Source: Bordetella parapertussis (GTDB lineage Bacteria > Pseudomonadota > Gammaproteobacteria > Burkholderiales > Burkholderiaceae_C). From it: a stretch of 64,000 nt of DNA. This document shows, one piece after another, positions 20,142 to 28,320 of the stretch. The translations under genes were made by a program, and so were the position numbers. Under the pieces are notes generated by a model. The model searched no databases. It saw only the letters and a list, made by a program, of their open reading frames with translations, and was not told where the DNA came from. Position 1 is the stretch's first letter. Every line of letters starts with the position of its first letter. The stretch spans positions 62,001 through 126,000 of the forward strand of contig CAMDKD010000002.1 of the NCBI GenBank assembly GCA_945901125.1, in the 5' to 3' direction.

Positions 20142-21239
20142 ATGAGCTACTTGAAACACATCCGCCACGACCTGCAGGACATGCAGGCTTATGCCGTGCA
20201 AGACGCCGTCGGCATGGTCAAGCTGGACGCGATGGAAAACCCGCACCGCTTATCCGCTCAGTTGCAAGCGCAATTGGGCGCTCGCTTGGGCGCTGTCGCA
20301 GTCAACCGTTATCCGGGCAAGCGCATCGATGATTTGAAACAAGCGATTGCCTTGCACACGGGCATGCCCGAAGGCTATAGCCTGATGCTGGGCAACGGTT
20401 CGGACGAGCTGATTTCACTGCTGTCCATGGCTTGTCAGTTACCCGGTGCTTGTGTGCTGGCACCCGAACCCGGCTTTGTCATGTACGCCATGAGCGCCAA
20501 ATTGCAAGGCCTGCGTTATGTGCCTGTGGCTTTGCGCGAGGACTTCGAATTAGACGAAGCCGCCATGGCGGCCGCGATTGCGCAACACCAGCCGGCCATT
20601 GTTTACCTGGCCTACCCGAACAACCCGACTGCGAATTTGTGGGATGCACAAGTCATACAACGCCTGATTGCACAGGTGTCGGCCTATGGCGGCTGGGTGG
20701 TTTTGGACGAGGCTTACCAGCCGTTTTCGTCTGAAACTTGGTTGGAAGAAATCAAGCGGGATCCGTCAGCGAACGCACAAGTGCTGTTGATGCGCACCCT
20801 CTCCAAATTCGGTCTGGCAGGCGTGCGCATAGGCTATATGCTGGCGCCCGACAAAGTGATTCAGCAACTCGACAAAATCCGCCCGCCTTACAACATCAGT
20901 GTGTTGAACGCCGAATGCGCTTTGTTCGCGCTGGAACACGCAGACGTGTTTGAAAAGCAGGCCGCTGACGTTTGCCATGAACGCGAACGCATGCTGAAAG
21001 AACTGGCGGCTTACCCCGGCGTAACCGTCTACCCCAGTCAGGCAAATATGTTTTTGCTGCGCTTGCAAGGCGACGACGAGGCGGCGACCCGGGTTTTCAA
21101 TGCTTTGAAGGCAAAGCATATTCTTGTGAAAAACGTTTCTAAAATGCACCCTGTATTGCACCATTGCCTGCGCATCACCGTGGGCACCTCGACAGAAAAC
21201 GACCAGCTGCTCGCTGCGCTGAAAGAAGTGCTGGCCTGA
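20142..21239 (+). CDS. hisC: Histidinol-phosphate aminotransferase
   Basis: A 365-residue fold-type I PLP enzyme that transaminates imidazole acetol-phosphate to histidinol-phosphate. Visible motifs are LDAMENPH (N-terminal substrate loop), NRYPGKR, LGNGSDELI, YPNNPTANLW and the PLP lysine in RTLSKFGLAGVRIGY near residue 225. It heads the his cluster here. In many Betaproteobacteria hisG and hisD precede hisC, but upstream is the divergent cho gene, so hisG and hisD must lie elsewhere. The ATG is only 51 bp from the cho start. Confidence 0.95.
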   Translation: MSYLKHIRHDLQDMQAYAVQDAVGMVKLDAMENPHRLSAQLQAQLGARLGAVAVNRYPGKRIDDLKQAIALHTGMPEGYSLMLGNGSDELISLLSMACQLPGACVLAPEPGFVMYAMSAKLQGLRYVPVALREDFELDEAAMAAAIAQHQPAIVYLAYPNNPTANLWDAQVIQRLIAQVSAYGGWVVLDEAYQPFSSETWLEEIKRDPSANAQVLLMRTLSKFGLAGVRIGYMLAPDKVIQQLDKIRPPYNISVLNAECALFALEHADVFEKQAADVCHERERMLKELAAYPGVTVYPSQANMFLLRLQGDDEAATRVFNALKAKHILVKNVSKMHPVLHHCLRITVGTSTENDQLLAALKEVLA

Positions 21240-21269
21240 GGGGCCGGATTTCATCAACAGACTATTTTT

Positions 21270-21863
21270 ATGACACAACGCATTGCCGAAGTTCACCGCG
21301 ACACCAAGGAAACCCAAATTCAAGTACGGGTCAACCTCGACGGCACGGGCCAGTCCGATTTATCCACCGGCATCGGTTTTTTTGACCACATGCTGGATCA
21401 AATTGCGCGCCACGGCCTCATCGATTTGTCCATCAAAGCCACCGGCGATTTGCATATTGACGGACACCACACGGTGGAAGACGTCGGTATCACCCTGGGC
21501 CAGGCGGTGGCGCAAGCCGTCGGCGACAAAAAAGGCATTCGTCGTTATGGCCACGCGTATGTGCCGCTGGACGAAGCCCTCAGCCGCGTGGTGGTGGATT
21601 TTTCCGGCCGCCCGGGGCTGGAAATGCACGTGCCGTTCAAGAGCGGCATGATCGGCCACTTCGATTCCCAACTGGCCTTTGAGTTTTTCCAGGGCTTTGT
21701 GAACCACGCTTTTGTCACTTTGCATATTGATAACCTGCGCGGCGAAAACGCCCACCACCAGGCTGAAACCGTGTTCAAGGCTTTCGGACGGGCGCTGCGC
21801 GCGGCGACTGAGCTCGACCCGCGCTCAGCCGGTGTGATCCCTTCTACCAAAGGCTCGCTCTAA
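21270..21863 (+). CDS. hisB: Imidazoleglycerol-phosphate dehydratase
   Basis: A 197-residue monofunctional HisB (no phosphatase domain). It dehydrates imidazole glycerol phosphate to imidazole acetol-phosphate. The two metal-binding repeats are visible: [16 protein letters not shown] with [16 protein letters not shown], and the second half [21 protein letters not shown]. The length is normal for the family. It follows hisC by 30 bp and precedes hisH by 11 bp, consistent with one operon. Confidence 0.97.
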   Translation: MTQRIAEVHRDTKETQIQVRVNLDGTGQSDLSTGIGFFDHMLDQIARHGLIDLSIKATGDLHIDGHHTVEDVGITLGQAVAQAVGDKKGIRRYGHAYVPLDEALSRVVVDFSGRPGLEMHVPFKSGMIGHFDSQLAFEFFQGFVNHAFVTLHIDNLRGENAHHQAETVFKAFGRALRAATELDPRSAGVIPSTKGSL

Positions 21864-21874
21864 GCTCTATCTAT

Positions 21875-22528
21875 ATGGCAAGCGTCGCGGTCATCGATTA
21901 CGGCATGGGCAATTTGCGCTCGGTGGCGCAAGCCGTCATGGCGGCGGCCCAGGGCAGTGGCGTTGAAGTCATCATCACCGCCGACCCGGCCCAGGTGCGC
22001 CAAGCCGATCGCGTGGTGCTGCCGGGGCAGGGCGCCATGCGCGACTGCATGCGCGAATTGCACGACAGCGGCTTGCTGCCCGAAGTGCTGCACGCGGCGG
22101 CCCACAAACCCTTGTTTGGTGTGTGTGTCGGCATGCAAATGCTGCTGGACCACAGCGCCGAAGGGGCTGCCGGCGGCACGGATTGTCTGGGCCTGATTCC
22201 CGGCAACGTGGTGAAGTTCGAGCTCGCCGGGCAATTGCAGCCGGACGGCAGCCGCTACAAAGTCCCGCAAATGGGCTGGAACCGGGTGCACCAAACCCGG
22301 CCTCACCCGGTCTGGGCTGGCGTGCCGGACAACAGTTATTTCTATTTTGTGCACAGTTTTTACGCCAAGCCGTTAGATGTGCGCCACACCGCAGGGGTAA
22401 GCGATTACGGCCAGGGCTTTACCTCAGCGGTTTCAAGGGATAATATTTTCGCAACCCAGTTTCACCCTGAAAAAAGCGCTGACATGGGCCTGATGCTTTA
22501 CCGCAATTTCCTTTCCTGGTCTCCTTGA
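21875..22528 (+). CDS. hisH: Imidazole glycerol phosphate synthase, glutamine amidotransferase subunit
   Basis: A 217-residue class I amidotransferase that supplies ammonia to HisF. It shows the oxyanion and nucleophile region [14 protein letters not shown] with the catalytic Cys near residue 85, and the His/Glu pair in ATQFHPEKS near the C-terminus. [12 protein letters not shown] at the start is typical. It partners the HisF encoded at 24201; the two genes are separated by hisA and a mutarotase gene. Confidence 0.96.
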   Translation: MASVAVIDYGMGNLRSVAQAVMAAAQGSGVEVIITADPAQVRQADRVVLPGQGAMRDCMRELHDSGLLPEVLHAAAHKPLFGVCVGMQMLLDHSAEGAAGGTDCLGLIPGNVVKFELAGQLQPDGSRYKVPQMGWNRVHQTRPHPVWAGVPDNSYFYFVHSFYAKPLDVRHTAGVSDYGQGFTSAVSRDNIFATQFHPEKSADMGLMLYRNFLSWSP

Positions 22529-22564
22529 TCGACCTTAAGTTTTTGTCTGCCACCACCATCTCTT

Positions 22565-23308
22565 ATGTTGCTTATCCCCGCGATTGACCTGAAAGACGGT
22601 CATTGTGTCCGCCTGAAACAAGGCGACATGGAACAGTCCACCATCTTCAGCGAAGACCCGGCCGACATGGCTTTGCAATGGGTCAACAAAGGCGCCAGGC
22701 GTTTGCATTTGGTGGATTTGAACGGCGCGTTTGCCGGCAAACCGCAAAATTACAGCGCCATTCGCAGCATCTTGAAAGCGGTGGGCGACGATATACCGGT
22801 GCAACTCGGCGGCGGCATTCGCGACTTAGACACCATTGAAAAATACATAGACGGCGGCATACGCTACGTCATCATCGGCACGGCGGCTGTGAAAAACCCC
22901 GGCTTTTTGAAAGACGCGTGCAGCGCTTTCGGCGGCCACATCATCGTCGGCCTGGACGCCAAGGACGGCAAAGTCGCTACCGACGGCTGGAGCAAGATGA
23001 CCGGCCACGAAGTGATCGACTTGGCGAAAAAATTCGAAGACTACGGCGTCGAGTCCATTATTTACACCGACATAGGCCGCGACGGCATGTTGAGCGGCAT
23101 CAACATCGAAGCCACCGTCAAACTGGCGCAAGCCTTGTCTATTCCCGTCATTGCCTCCGGCGGCTTGTCCAATATGCAGGACATAGAAAAGCTGTGCGCG
23201 GTGGAGGACGAAGGCGTTGAAGGCGTTATCTGCGGCCGCGCTATTTACAGCGGCGACCTGGATTTTGAAAAGGCCCAGGCCCGCGCCGACGAATTACTGG
23301 ATTTATGA
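22565..23308 (+). CDS. hisA: ProFAR isomerase (phosphoribosylformimino-5-aminoimidazole carboxamide ribotide isomerase)
   Basis: A 247-residue TIM-barrel enzyme carrying out the Amadori rearrangement of ProFAR. Motifs: [15 protein letters not shown] at the N-terminus with the catalytic Asp, [20 protein letters not shown] and [12 protein letters not shown] with the second catalytic Asp, and VIASGGLSN. The stop overlaps the ATG of the next gene (ATGA), so the two are translationally coupled. Confidence 0.97.
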   Translation: MLLIPAIDLKDGHCVRLKQGDMEQSTIFSEDPADMALQWVNKGARRLHLVDLNGAFAGKPQNYSAIRSILKAVGDDIPVQLGGGIRDLDTIEKYIDGGIRYVIIGTAAVKNPGFLKDACSAFGGHIIVGLDAKDGKVATDGWSKMTGHEVIDLAKKFEDYGVESIIYTDIGRDGMLSGINIEATVKLAQALSIPVIASGGLSNMQDIEKLCAVEDEGVEGVICGRAIYSGDLDFEKAQARADELLDL

Positions 23309-24183
23309 GCGGCTTGGTCAAAGCCTTTGACTGCCAGCCCGAAGTTTTCCAAGGCCTGCCCTGTCAGCGCCTGAGTCTGGCTTGCGGCGACAGCTTGCTG
23401 ATAGCCCATCAAGGCGCGCAAGTTTTGTCCTGGGTCAGCCGGGGCCGCGAGCGTTTGTTCCTTAGCCCGGACAACCGGTGGGACGGCAAAACCGCCATCC
23501 GTGGCGGTGTGCCGGTGTGCTTTCCCCAATTCAACCAGCGCGGCAGTTTGCCCAGACACGGATTCGCCCGCAACATGGCCTGGCAACCGGGTGTGGCCAT
23601 AGCCACCAGCTCCACCACTTCCACCACTGAAGGCGCGCAACTGCACTTCACGCTGACCAGCAACGCGCAGACGCTGGCGATTTGGCAGCAAGCCTTTGTC
23701 GCGCAGTTGCAAGTGACTTTAGAGCCGGGTCAATTGAACATCAGCCTGAGCGTCAACAACACCGAAGTGCAAAACGACTTGCTGTTCAGCGGCGCGCTGC
23801 ACACCTATTTGGCGGTAGACGATATTGCGCTGACAGAGTTGCAAGGACTCGGCGACCGCCCCGAATGGGACGCGCTGACAGACACGCACAGCCTGAGCGA
23901 TGAAGTGCTTTACTTTGACGGCGAGTTTGACCGCGTGTACAGCCCGCCGGCTCGCGCTATGGTGTTGCAAGACGGTACGGGGCAGTTGCAGATAGAGCAA
24001 AGCGCCGACTGGGCCGATACCGTGGTGTGGAACCCCGGCGAGCACAAATGCGCGGACATGGCCGATATGCCTGAGCACGGGTTTGCGCGCATGCTGTGCG
24101 TCGAAGCCGCGCAGGTGTTTGAACCTGTGCGTATTCCCGCCGGCGGCCAGTGGACCGGCTGGCAGCGTTTCACTGTTTACTGA
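23305..24183 (+). CDS. D-hexose-6-phosphate mutarotase (aldose 1-epimerase family)
   Basis: A 292-residue protein of the YeaD/glucose-6-phosphate 1-epimerase branch. It shows [44 protein letters not shown], with [11 protein letters not shown] as the family signature, then LPRHGFARN with a probable catalytic His, and [15 protein letters not shown] near residue 235. It overlaps hisA by four bases (ATGA) and lies 17 bp before hisF. It has no known role in histidine synthesis; its place inside the operon may only reflect shared expression. Confidence 0.85.
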   Translation: MSGLVKAFDCQPEVFQGLPCQRLSLACGDSLLIAHQGAQVLSWVSRGRERLFLSPDNRWDGKTAIRGGVPVCFPQFNQRGSLPRHGFARNMAWQPGVAIATSSTTSTTEGAQLHFTLTSNAQTLAIWQQAFVAQLQVTLEPGQLNISLSVNNTEVQNDLLFSGALHTYLAVDDIALTELQGLGDRPEWDALTDTHSLSDEVLYFDGEFDRVYSPPARAMVLQDGTGQLQIEQSADWADTVVWNPGEHKCADMADMPEHGFARMLCVEAAQVFEPVRIPAGGQWTGWQRFTVY

Positions 24184-24200
24184 CGATTGACTGGATATAC

Positions 24201-25001
24201 ATGCTTGCCAAACGCATCATTCCCTGCCTGGACGTGACCGCCGGACGGGTGGTCAAGGGCGTGAACTTTGTCGAGTTGCGCGACGCCGGTGACCCGGTGG
24301 AAATCGCGGCGCGCTACAACGCGCAAGGCGCAGACGAACTGACATTTTTAGACATCACTGCCACCAGCGACGGGCGGGATGTGATTTTGCACATCATCGA
24401 AGCGGTGGCCAGCCAAGTGTTTATTCCGTTAACTGTAGGCGGCGGTGTGCGCACCGTGGAAGATGTGCGAAGGTTGCTGAATGCCGGGGCGGACAAAACC
24501 AGTTTCAACTCCGCCGCGATTGCCAACCCGCAAGTGATACGCGATGCATCGGACAAATACGGTTCGCAATGCATTGTGGTGGCGATAGATGCCAAGCGAC
24601 GCAGCGCCGAAGAAGAACAGCGAGTAGGTGCCAACGGTTTGCCCGTGGGCCCGGGCTGGGATGTGTTCAGCCACGGCGGGCGCAAAAACGTGGGCTTGGA
24701 CGCGGTGGCTTGGGCCACGCAAATGGCTGAATACGGCGCGGGCGAAATACTGCTGACCAGCATGGACCGCGACGGGACGAAGTCGGGCTTTGACTTAGCG
24801 CTGACCCGCGCGGTTAGCGACGCAGTGCCGGTGCCGGTTATTGCGTCCGGCGGCGTGGGCACGCTAGACCATTTGGCCGACGGCATACAAACCGGCGGCG
24901 CAGATGCGGTGCTGGCGGCGAGCATTTTTCACTATGGTGAATTTACGGTTGGGCAGGCTAAGCAATATATGGCCGGGCGGGGGATACCTGTGAGGTTGTG
25001 A
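24201..25001 (+). CDS. hisF: Imidazole glycerol phosphate synthase, cyclase subunit
   Basis: A 266-residue TIM-barrel protein that joins PRFAR with ammonia from HisH to give imidazole glycerol phosphate and AICAR. The start at 24201 gives the standard [23 protein letters not shown]; the open frame upstream to 24150 lies inside the mutarotase gene. Other motifs are [37 protein letters not shown] and VIASGGVG. In Burkholderiales hisI normally follows at once, but here 5.7 kb of accessory DNA separates them. Confidence 0.97.
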   Translation: MLAKRIIPCLDVTAGRVVKGVNFVELRDAGDPVEIAARYNAQGADELTFLDITATSDGRDVILHIIEAVASQVFIPLTVGGGVRTVEDVRRLLNAGADKTSFNSAAIANPQVIRDASDKYGSQCIVVAIDAKRRSAEEEQRVGANGLPVGPGWDVFSHGGRKNVGLDAVAWATQMAEYGAGEILLTSMDRDGTKSGFDLALTRAVSDAVPVPVIASGGVGTLDHLADGIQTGGADAVLAASIFHYGEFTVGQAKQYMAGRGIPVRL

Positions 25002-25254
25002 GTTGTTGAGGGCGAAGCGCTTTATGTTTTGTCATTAGCCATGTGAATAGGGCGTTGATACCTTAACGCCACTGAATCAACTCTAAGAACTTTTGCATCG
25101 TTGGCTACTGTGCCTATGTGGATTGCATTTCCAATTTATTTTATTTAAAAGTTCTCTTATTTAATTTTTTTAGAGCTAATAATTTTTATTTTTAGATTAA
25201 ACTGAGTCAGACGTTTCAGCGTCAACTTTTACGTTGCCCTTCAAGGAGATCAAT
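25002..25254. other. A/T-rich intergenic stretch at left edge of the island
   Basis: No gene is seen in this 253-bp stretch after hisF. A short perfect hairpin (GGCGTT at 25051-25056 with AACGCC at 25065-25070) lies near its start; it lacks a T-run, so it is a poor terminator. From about 25120 the DNA is very A/T-rich and probably holds the promoter of the small repeat protein. No direct repeat marking an insertion was identified. Confidence 0.4.
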
Positions 25255-25506
25255 ATGACAATGCAAGCAATGCCGCTGCCTAAAAATGGCTCATGCCCTT
25301 CTGGTTATTCCACGCAGGGCAATATGTGCGTACCCAGTGCAAATGCCAAACCTGCAATCCCAAAGAATGGCTCATGCCCTTCTGGGTGGAGCACGCAAGG
25401 CAACTACTGTGTTGCGAATAGTGCAAACCCCAAAAACGTGATACAAAAAAATGGTTCGTGCCCTTCTGGCTATTCCACGCAAGGTAATTACTGCGTGCAA
25501 AACTAG
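25255..25506 (+). CDS. Small protein of three CPSGYSTQGNYC repeats
   Basis: An 83-residue protein. The start is the ATG at 25255 behind a strong AAGGAG at 25243-25248. It consists of three copies of KNGSCPSGY/W-STQGNY/M-CV, at about residues 10-26, 38-54 and 66-82, joined by short Ala/Asn/Pro-rich linkers. Each copy has two Cys spaced ten residues apart (C-x10-C), so three disulfides or metal-binding pairs are possible. There is no signal peptide or membrane segment. The 250 bp upstream are A/T-rich, unlike neighbouring genes. Proteins with this repeat occur as hypothetical proteins; I know no function. Confidence 0.7.
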   Translation: MTMQAMPLPKNGSCPSGYSTQGNMCVPSANAKPAIPKNGSCPSGWSTQGNYCVANSANPKNVIQKNGSCPSGYSTQGNYCVQN

Positions 25507-25515
25507 ACTTAAGTT

Positions 25516-25726
25516 GCCTAACTGGTCATTCAGTCGGAATGACTAACAAGCGGGTGGACTGCAAGGAAGGAGTACCGGGTTTCATGGCCAATTTATACCT
25601 GTATGAAATTACAGTATTTGGATCTGCATGCCAAGGCGCAAGCGGCTTGCAGCCATTGCATTCAAAAGATGTATCGACCCTGCCCGGATGTATCCACCGG
25701 GTTTTGCGGTCTACATTGCGTTAGGT
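25516..25726 (+). other. Possible degenerate attC after the small repeat protein
   Basis: GCCTAAC (25516-25522), which fits the R'' consensus, starts nine bases after the stop of the 25255 gene, and GTTAGGT (25720-25726) could be the matching R' box. If so, the small repeat protein would also be a cassette. The L boxes pair poorly and no matching cassette start (TTAGGC) was found upstream of 25255. The 25507-25731 interval otherwise contains no gene I can support. Confidence 0.25.
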
Positions 25727-27065
25727 TTCACATGTCCCTGACCGCGCACCTTCACGCCCGTCTGAATGCTCTTGGGCTTCCCTGCACGATTGCGGACGAA
25801 GAAGTCCATGTGACGCGCGATCCACGGCCTGTGAAGATCAAGCTTGACGATGAGTGGCGCGACGCCTTTCAACAGTACAAGCGTGCGCGCAGTCTCGCGT
25901 TTGACGTGGACACTCGCACTCTCCAGCACAACAATTCAGTAGAGGTGCTGGTGACTCGGCTTGCTCCTGCTTCGGTGCTGGCACCCGATCAGTACACCCT
26001 GGCAGATCGCGCGGGCAACACGGTCTCGGTAGGGGGTGCAAGCCACGCGTTCGGCTTCGCCTTCTTCGATTCACCTGAATACGAGAACTTCTTCAATCTG
26101 CGCGTCAAGAAGCGGTTGCTGGAGACCGAGATCTTCATTCGCCGCCTTCCACAAGTCGTCTGGATGCCCACCACGGCCGTCTACACACACAAGGGGCGAA
26201 AGACACCCACAGATCTCAAGGAACGCGCACTGTCCGCCATACGCGCTAGCCTGTTCAAGATTGCCGTTGAACAACATGACTGCCTGTCCCTCTGGAAACC
26301 CAGGAAGCGGCGCCTGAAGCACCTTTACCTGCCAGACACTGGTCAAGACCACTCAATTCCGCGCGCGGCATACGACGAGAACGTCATCAGCTACTACAAG
26401 GTGGCAAAGGCGAGTCCGTTTCCTAGCCAGAGTTTCCTAGCCTACTACCACGTCCTGGAGTACTACTTCCTACGTGTATCGGAGCTATTGCTGCATGATC
26501 GACTGACGGCAATGCTGAACGACCCTGGCTTCCGGGCAAGCCGGGAGTCCCTAGACAAAGTGATCTCCGCGGTGCGTGGCCAAGACTCTCGGTCAGACGA
26601 GACAGAGATGCTCCGCAACGTCCTCGAACGATTCGTGCAGGAAGTCGAACTCATCGACTTCATCCAGAAGTTCGAGGAACTGGTTGGCGACAAGATCTAC
26701 TCGAAGCGTCGCTTAGTCTTTGGTGAGCAATTGCAGATATCGCCGCTCAAAGACCATGCACTTGCAAATTCCGCCAAGCTCTTGAAGCACATCCGCAACG
26801 CGATAGTGCATTCGAGTGATCGCTACAGGCGCGAGGACTGTCACATTCCGCTAACTGAGTCGGAGGATGTCATTGAGGAGTTCATTCCGCTCGTGCGCTT
26901 CTTCGCCGAGCGCGTAGTCTTTGGCACGGCTACCTGAGTGAAACCTAACTTGGCGTTCAACCGGACGCGCTACGGCAGGCCGGGCCTGGCCGCTCCGGGC
27001 CGCGGCGGTCATTGTCCCTCCACGGCCAGTCCCGTCCTGCCTCCGCGCGCCGGTTACCTCAAACG
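25721..27065 (+). mobile_element. Integron-type gene cassette carrying a HEPN-like gene
   Basis: The unit runs from TTAGGT (25721) to the G before TTAAAA (27065). Its left end, with the preceding G, reads GTTAGGTTTCAC (25720-25731), the exact reverse complement of GTGAAACCTAAC (26938-26949) just after the stop codon. In integron cassettes the first bases of a cassette match the R'' box of its own attC because the circular form joins them, which is what is seen. One gene fills the cassette, starting one base after the repeat, on the usual strand relative to attC. No integrase gene or attI site is in the window. Confidence 0.72.
25732..26937 (+). CDS. HEPN-like domain protein of unknown function (cassette gene)
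   Basis: A 401-residue protein from the ATG at 25732. The N-terminal 170 residues are mostly beta and unrecognised. The middle holds SYYKVAKASPFPSQSFLAYYHVLEYYFLRVSE (around residues 220-255), a helical pattern common in HEPN-containing proteins, and the C-terminal part has LLKHIRNAIVHSSDRYR with R355-N-A-I-V-H360. This fits the R-x4-6-H signature of HEPN ribonucleases. There is no signal peptide or membrane helix. No ribosome site is visible and the start lies 11 bases inside the cassette, as in many cassette genes. An RNase-type defence role is inference only. Confidence 0.65.
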   Translation: MSLTAHLHARLNALGLPCTIADEEVHVTRDPRPVKIKLDDEWRDAFQQYKRARSLAFDVDTRTLQHNNSVEVLVTRLAPASVLAPDQYTLADRAGNTVSVGGASHAFGFAFFDSPEYENFFNLRVKKRLLETEIFIRRLPQVVWMPTTAVYTHKGRKTPTDLKERALSAIRASLFKIAVEQHDCLSLWKPRKRRLKHLYLPDTGQDHSIPRAAYDENVISYYKVAKASPFPSQSFLAYYHVLEYYFLRVSELLLHDRLTAMLNDPGFRASRESLDKVISAVRGQDSRSDETEMLRNVLERFVQEVELIDFIQKFEELVGDKIYSKRRLVFGEQLQISPLKDHALANSAKLLKHIRNAIVHSSDRYRREDCHIPLTESEDVIEEFIPLVRFFAERVVFGTAT

Positions 27066-27071
27066 TTAAAA
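26943..27071 (+). other. attC recombination site (129 bp)
   Basis: R'' is ACCTAAC (26943-26949), followed by a spacer and the L'' region GCGTTCAACCGG; at the other end L' is CCGGTTAC with CTCAAAC and R' is GTTAAAA (27065-27071). CAACCGG pairs with CCGGTTA, and the space between is G/C-rich with partly self-complementary sequence (GGCAGGCCGGG, CCGCTCCGGGCCGCGG), as in the long variable terminal structure of attC sites. The R' tail TTAAAA differs from the R'' complement because it belongs to the next element. Recombination would occur between 27065 and 27066. Confidence 0.75.
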
Positions 27072-27081
27072 GACTCGTAAT

Positions 27082-27217
27082 GCGTATCCGTCCAGCCATC
27101 CCATCTTGAATGATGCGTTTTAAATGAGCAAGATGGTGTGCACTTAACTATCGTGGACACTTATCTCTTATTCAATGCATTTGACTACGTCAAGATGGGA
27201 TGGCTGGACGGATACGC
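27082..27217. repeat. Perfect 28-bp inverted repeat with 80-bp loop
   Basis: 27082-27109 and 27190-27217 are exact reverse complements over 28 bases (GCGTATCCGTCCAG... and its complement). The loop contains a smaller imperfect hairpin (GTGTGCAC with GTGGACAC). The right arm lies in a short frame that could encode 51 residues from a GTG at 27153 to a stop at 27308; I do not recognise that product. The structure sits just beyond the attC site. It is too symmetrical to be chance and has no T-run, so it is not a simple terminator. Confidence 0.7.
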
Positions 27218-27325
27218 CGCAAGTGCAAAATTCACCGATGCAGCTGCTAGGAAATCCCGCGCTATTTGCTTGGCAGTATTTCAAGGCGGCACAGGCCTCG
27301 CCATTTGACAGTCAAGATACTCACC

Positions 27326-27647
27326 ATGCCAAATCAACCATCCCCTATTTCAGTTGTCGCACTAGACGCTCTCAAGCGAATCAAACCTTCCAACTATCCG
27401 TCACCCTTTGCATCCCAAATGGAAGGTCGCGAGAAACGCCCGCTTGTCGCCCGGTATGTGTGCTGGCTTCAAGGCGGGTAGTGGCAACGGTCATCGGCTG
27501 GTCAACGAAACATTGGAAGTTGTCGTCTATTTGGAAGTGGGTGATCGGAGTCCTGAAGACAAGGCTTATTACCCTGACGATGACATCAAGGCCGTCATGA
27601 TGGATGGTAAGTGATCCTTTCAGCACAAGGACGGCAGGTCGTATTGA
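27326..27647 (+). pseudogene. Broken cupin-domain protein gene
   Basis: The start MPNQPSPISVVALDALKRIKPSNYPSPFASQMEGREKRPL is typical of a small cupin family. The central metal-binding part is missing: sequence jumps near 27450 to the C-terminal part, which continues in another frame as SPGMCAGFKAGSGNGHRLVNETLEVVVYLEVGDRS and YPDDDIKAVMMDGK. A TGA then stands where the family has a Trp codon, after which SFQHKDGRSY and a stop follow at 27645-27647. Thus there is an internal deletion with frameshift and a nonsense change. I recall the family pattern; no database check was made. Confidence 0.7.
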
Positions 27648-27664
27648 TAATCGATAATCGTGCC

Positions 27665-27693
27665 TTGATATAGGTACCGAAAAATAGTACCAT
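27665..27693 (+). promoter_or_regulatory. Promoter with palindrome upstream of hicA
   Basis: TTGATA (27665-27670) and TACCAT (27688-27693) are 17 bp apart, matching five and four of six consensus bases. The predicted transcription start falls at or next to the hicA ATG at 27700, and no Shine-Dalgarno sequence precedes that ATG, so the mRNA may be leaderless. GGTAC (27673-27677) and GTACC (27687-27691) form an inverted repeat across the promoter and could be the operator for HicB. Confidence 0.4.
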
Positions 27694-27699
27694 TTCGGC

Positions 27700-27954
27700 A
27701 TGAAGCGAAAACACCAACGCACCCTCGCTCTGATTTTTGCAAGGCCAACAAGCGCTAATGTTCAGTGGCGCGACATTGAAGCCATGTTTCACGAATTGGG
27801 TGCAGAGGTCAGCGAGCGAGAAGGCAGTCGCGTGGCGGTGGTGATGTATGGCGAAGTCAGGGTTTTTCACAGACCCCATCCATCCCCCAGCACCGACAAA
27901 GGTGCTGTTGCAAGCATTCGCAAATGGCTAGAACAACACGGAGTAGAACCATGA
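27700..27954 (+). CDS. hicA: HicA-family mRNA interferase toxin
   Basis: An 84-residue toxin. It has the HicA double-stranded RNA-binding-like fold pattern: WRDIEAMFHELGAEVSEREGSRVAVVMYGEVRVFHRPHP, with the conserved His-rich strand at residues 57-61, then DKGAVASIRKWLEQHGV. HicA cleaves mRNA and is neutralised by HicB. The stop overlaps the hicB ATG (ATGA), as in many such modules. The pair looks intact. It belongs to the longer HicA subgroup, different from the short HicA remnant at 29803. Confidence 0.88.
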   Translation: MKRKHQRTLALIFARPTSANVQWRDIEAMFHELGAEVSEREGSRVAVVMYGEVRVFHRPHPSPSTDKGAVASIRKWLEQHGVEP

Positions 27955-28283
27955 ACACAATGACTGTTGACGGCTTTAACGCCAAGATTGAATACGACGA
28001 AGAGCTTGATCTCTTTCGCGGGGAAATCCTAGGTCTCAATGGTAGCGCAGACTTTTACGGAAAGAACCCCAAGGAGTTACGCACAGAGTTCAAAAAATCT
28101 TTGCAAGTTTTTCTAGACGTGTGCAAAGAAAAAGGCATCGACCCCAAAAGGAATTTTTCAGGTAAATTCAATCTCCGCATTTCACCAGAGCTTCATGAGC
28201 AACTGGCATTGGCGGCTCAAGCGGAAGGTAAAAGCATCAACATGGTGGCGCAAGAAGCTTTGCAATTGCGTGTTGAGCATTGA
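27951..28283 (+). CDS. hicB: HicB-family antitoxin
   Basis: A 110-residue antitoxin overlapping hicA by four bases; the ATG at 27951 is chosen for that coupling. The N-terminal half is the RNase H-like HicB fold (KIEYDEELDLFRGEILGLNGSADFYGKNPKELRTEFKKSLQVFLD). The C-terminus is a ribbon-helix-helix DNA-binding region (GKFNLRISPELHEQLALAAQAEGKSINMVAQEAL), which would allow autorepression at the palindrome before hicA. Confidence 0.9.
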   Translation: MNTMTVDGFNAKIEYDEELDLFRGEILGLNGSADFYGKNPKELRTEFKKSLQVFLDVCKEKGIDPKRNFSGKFNLRISPELHEQLALAAQAEGKSINMVAQEALQLRVEH

Positions 28284-28320
28284 TACGCGGATCGCCATAT
28301 TTTCAGTATGAGGAAAGCCA

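Noticed and set aside
25255..25506. CRISPR-like array from the three DNA repeats
   Set aside because: The repeats are about 50 bp, differ at codon third positions and lie in an open frame; they are coding repeats.
27153..27308. 51-codon ORF from a GTG after the inverted repeat
   Set aside because: No recognised product, no ribosome site, and part of it lies inside the inverted repeat; kept only as a note.
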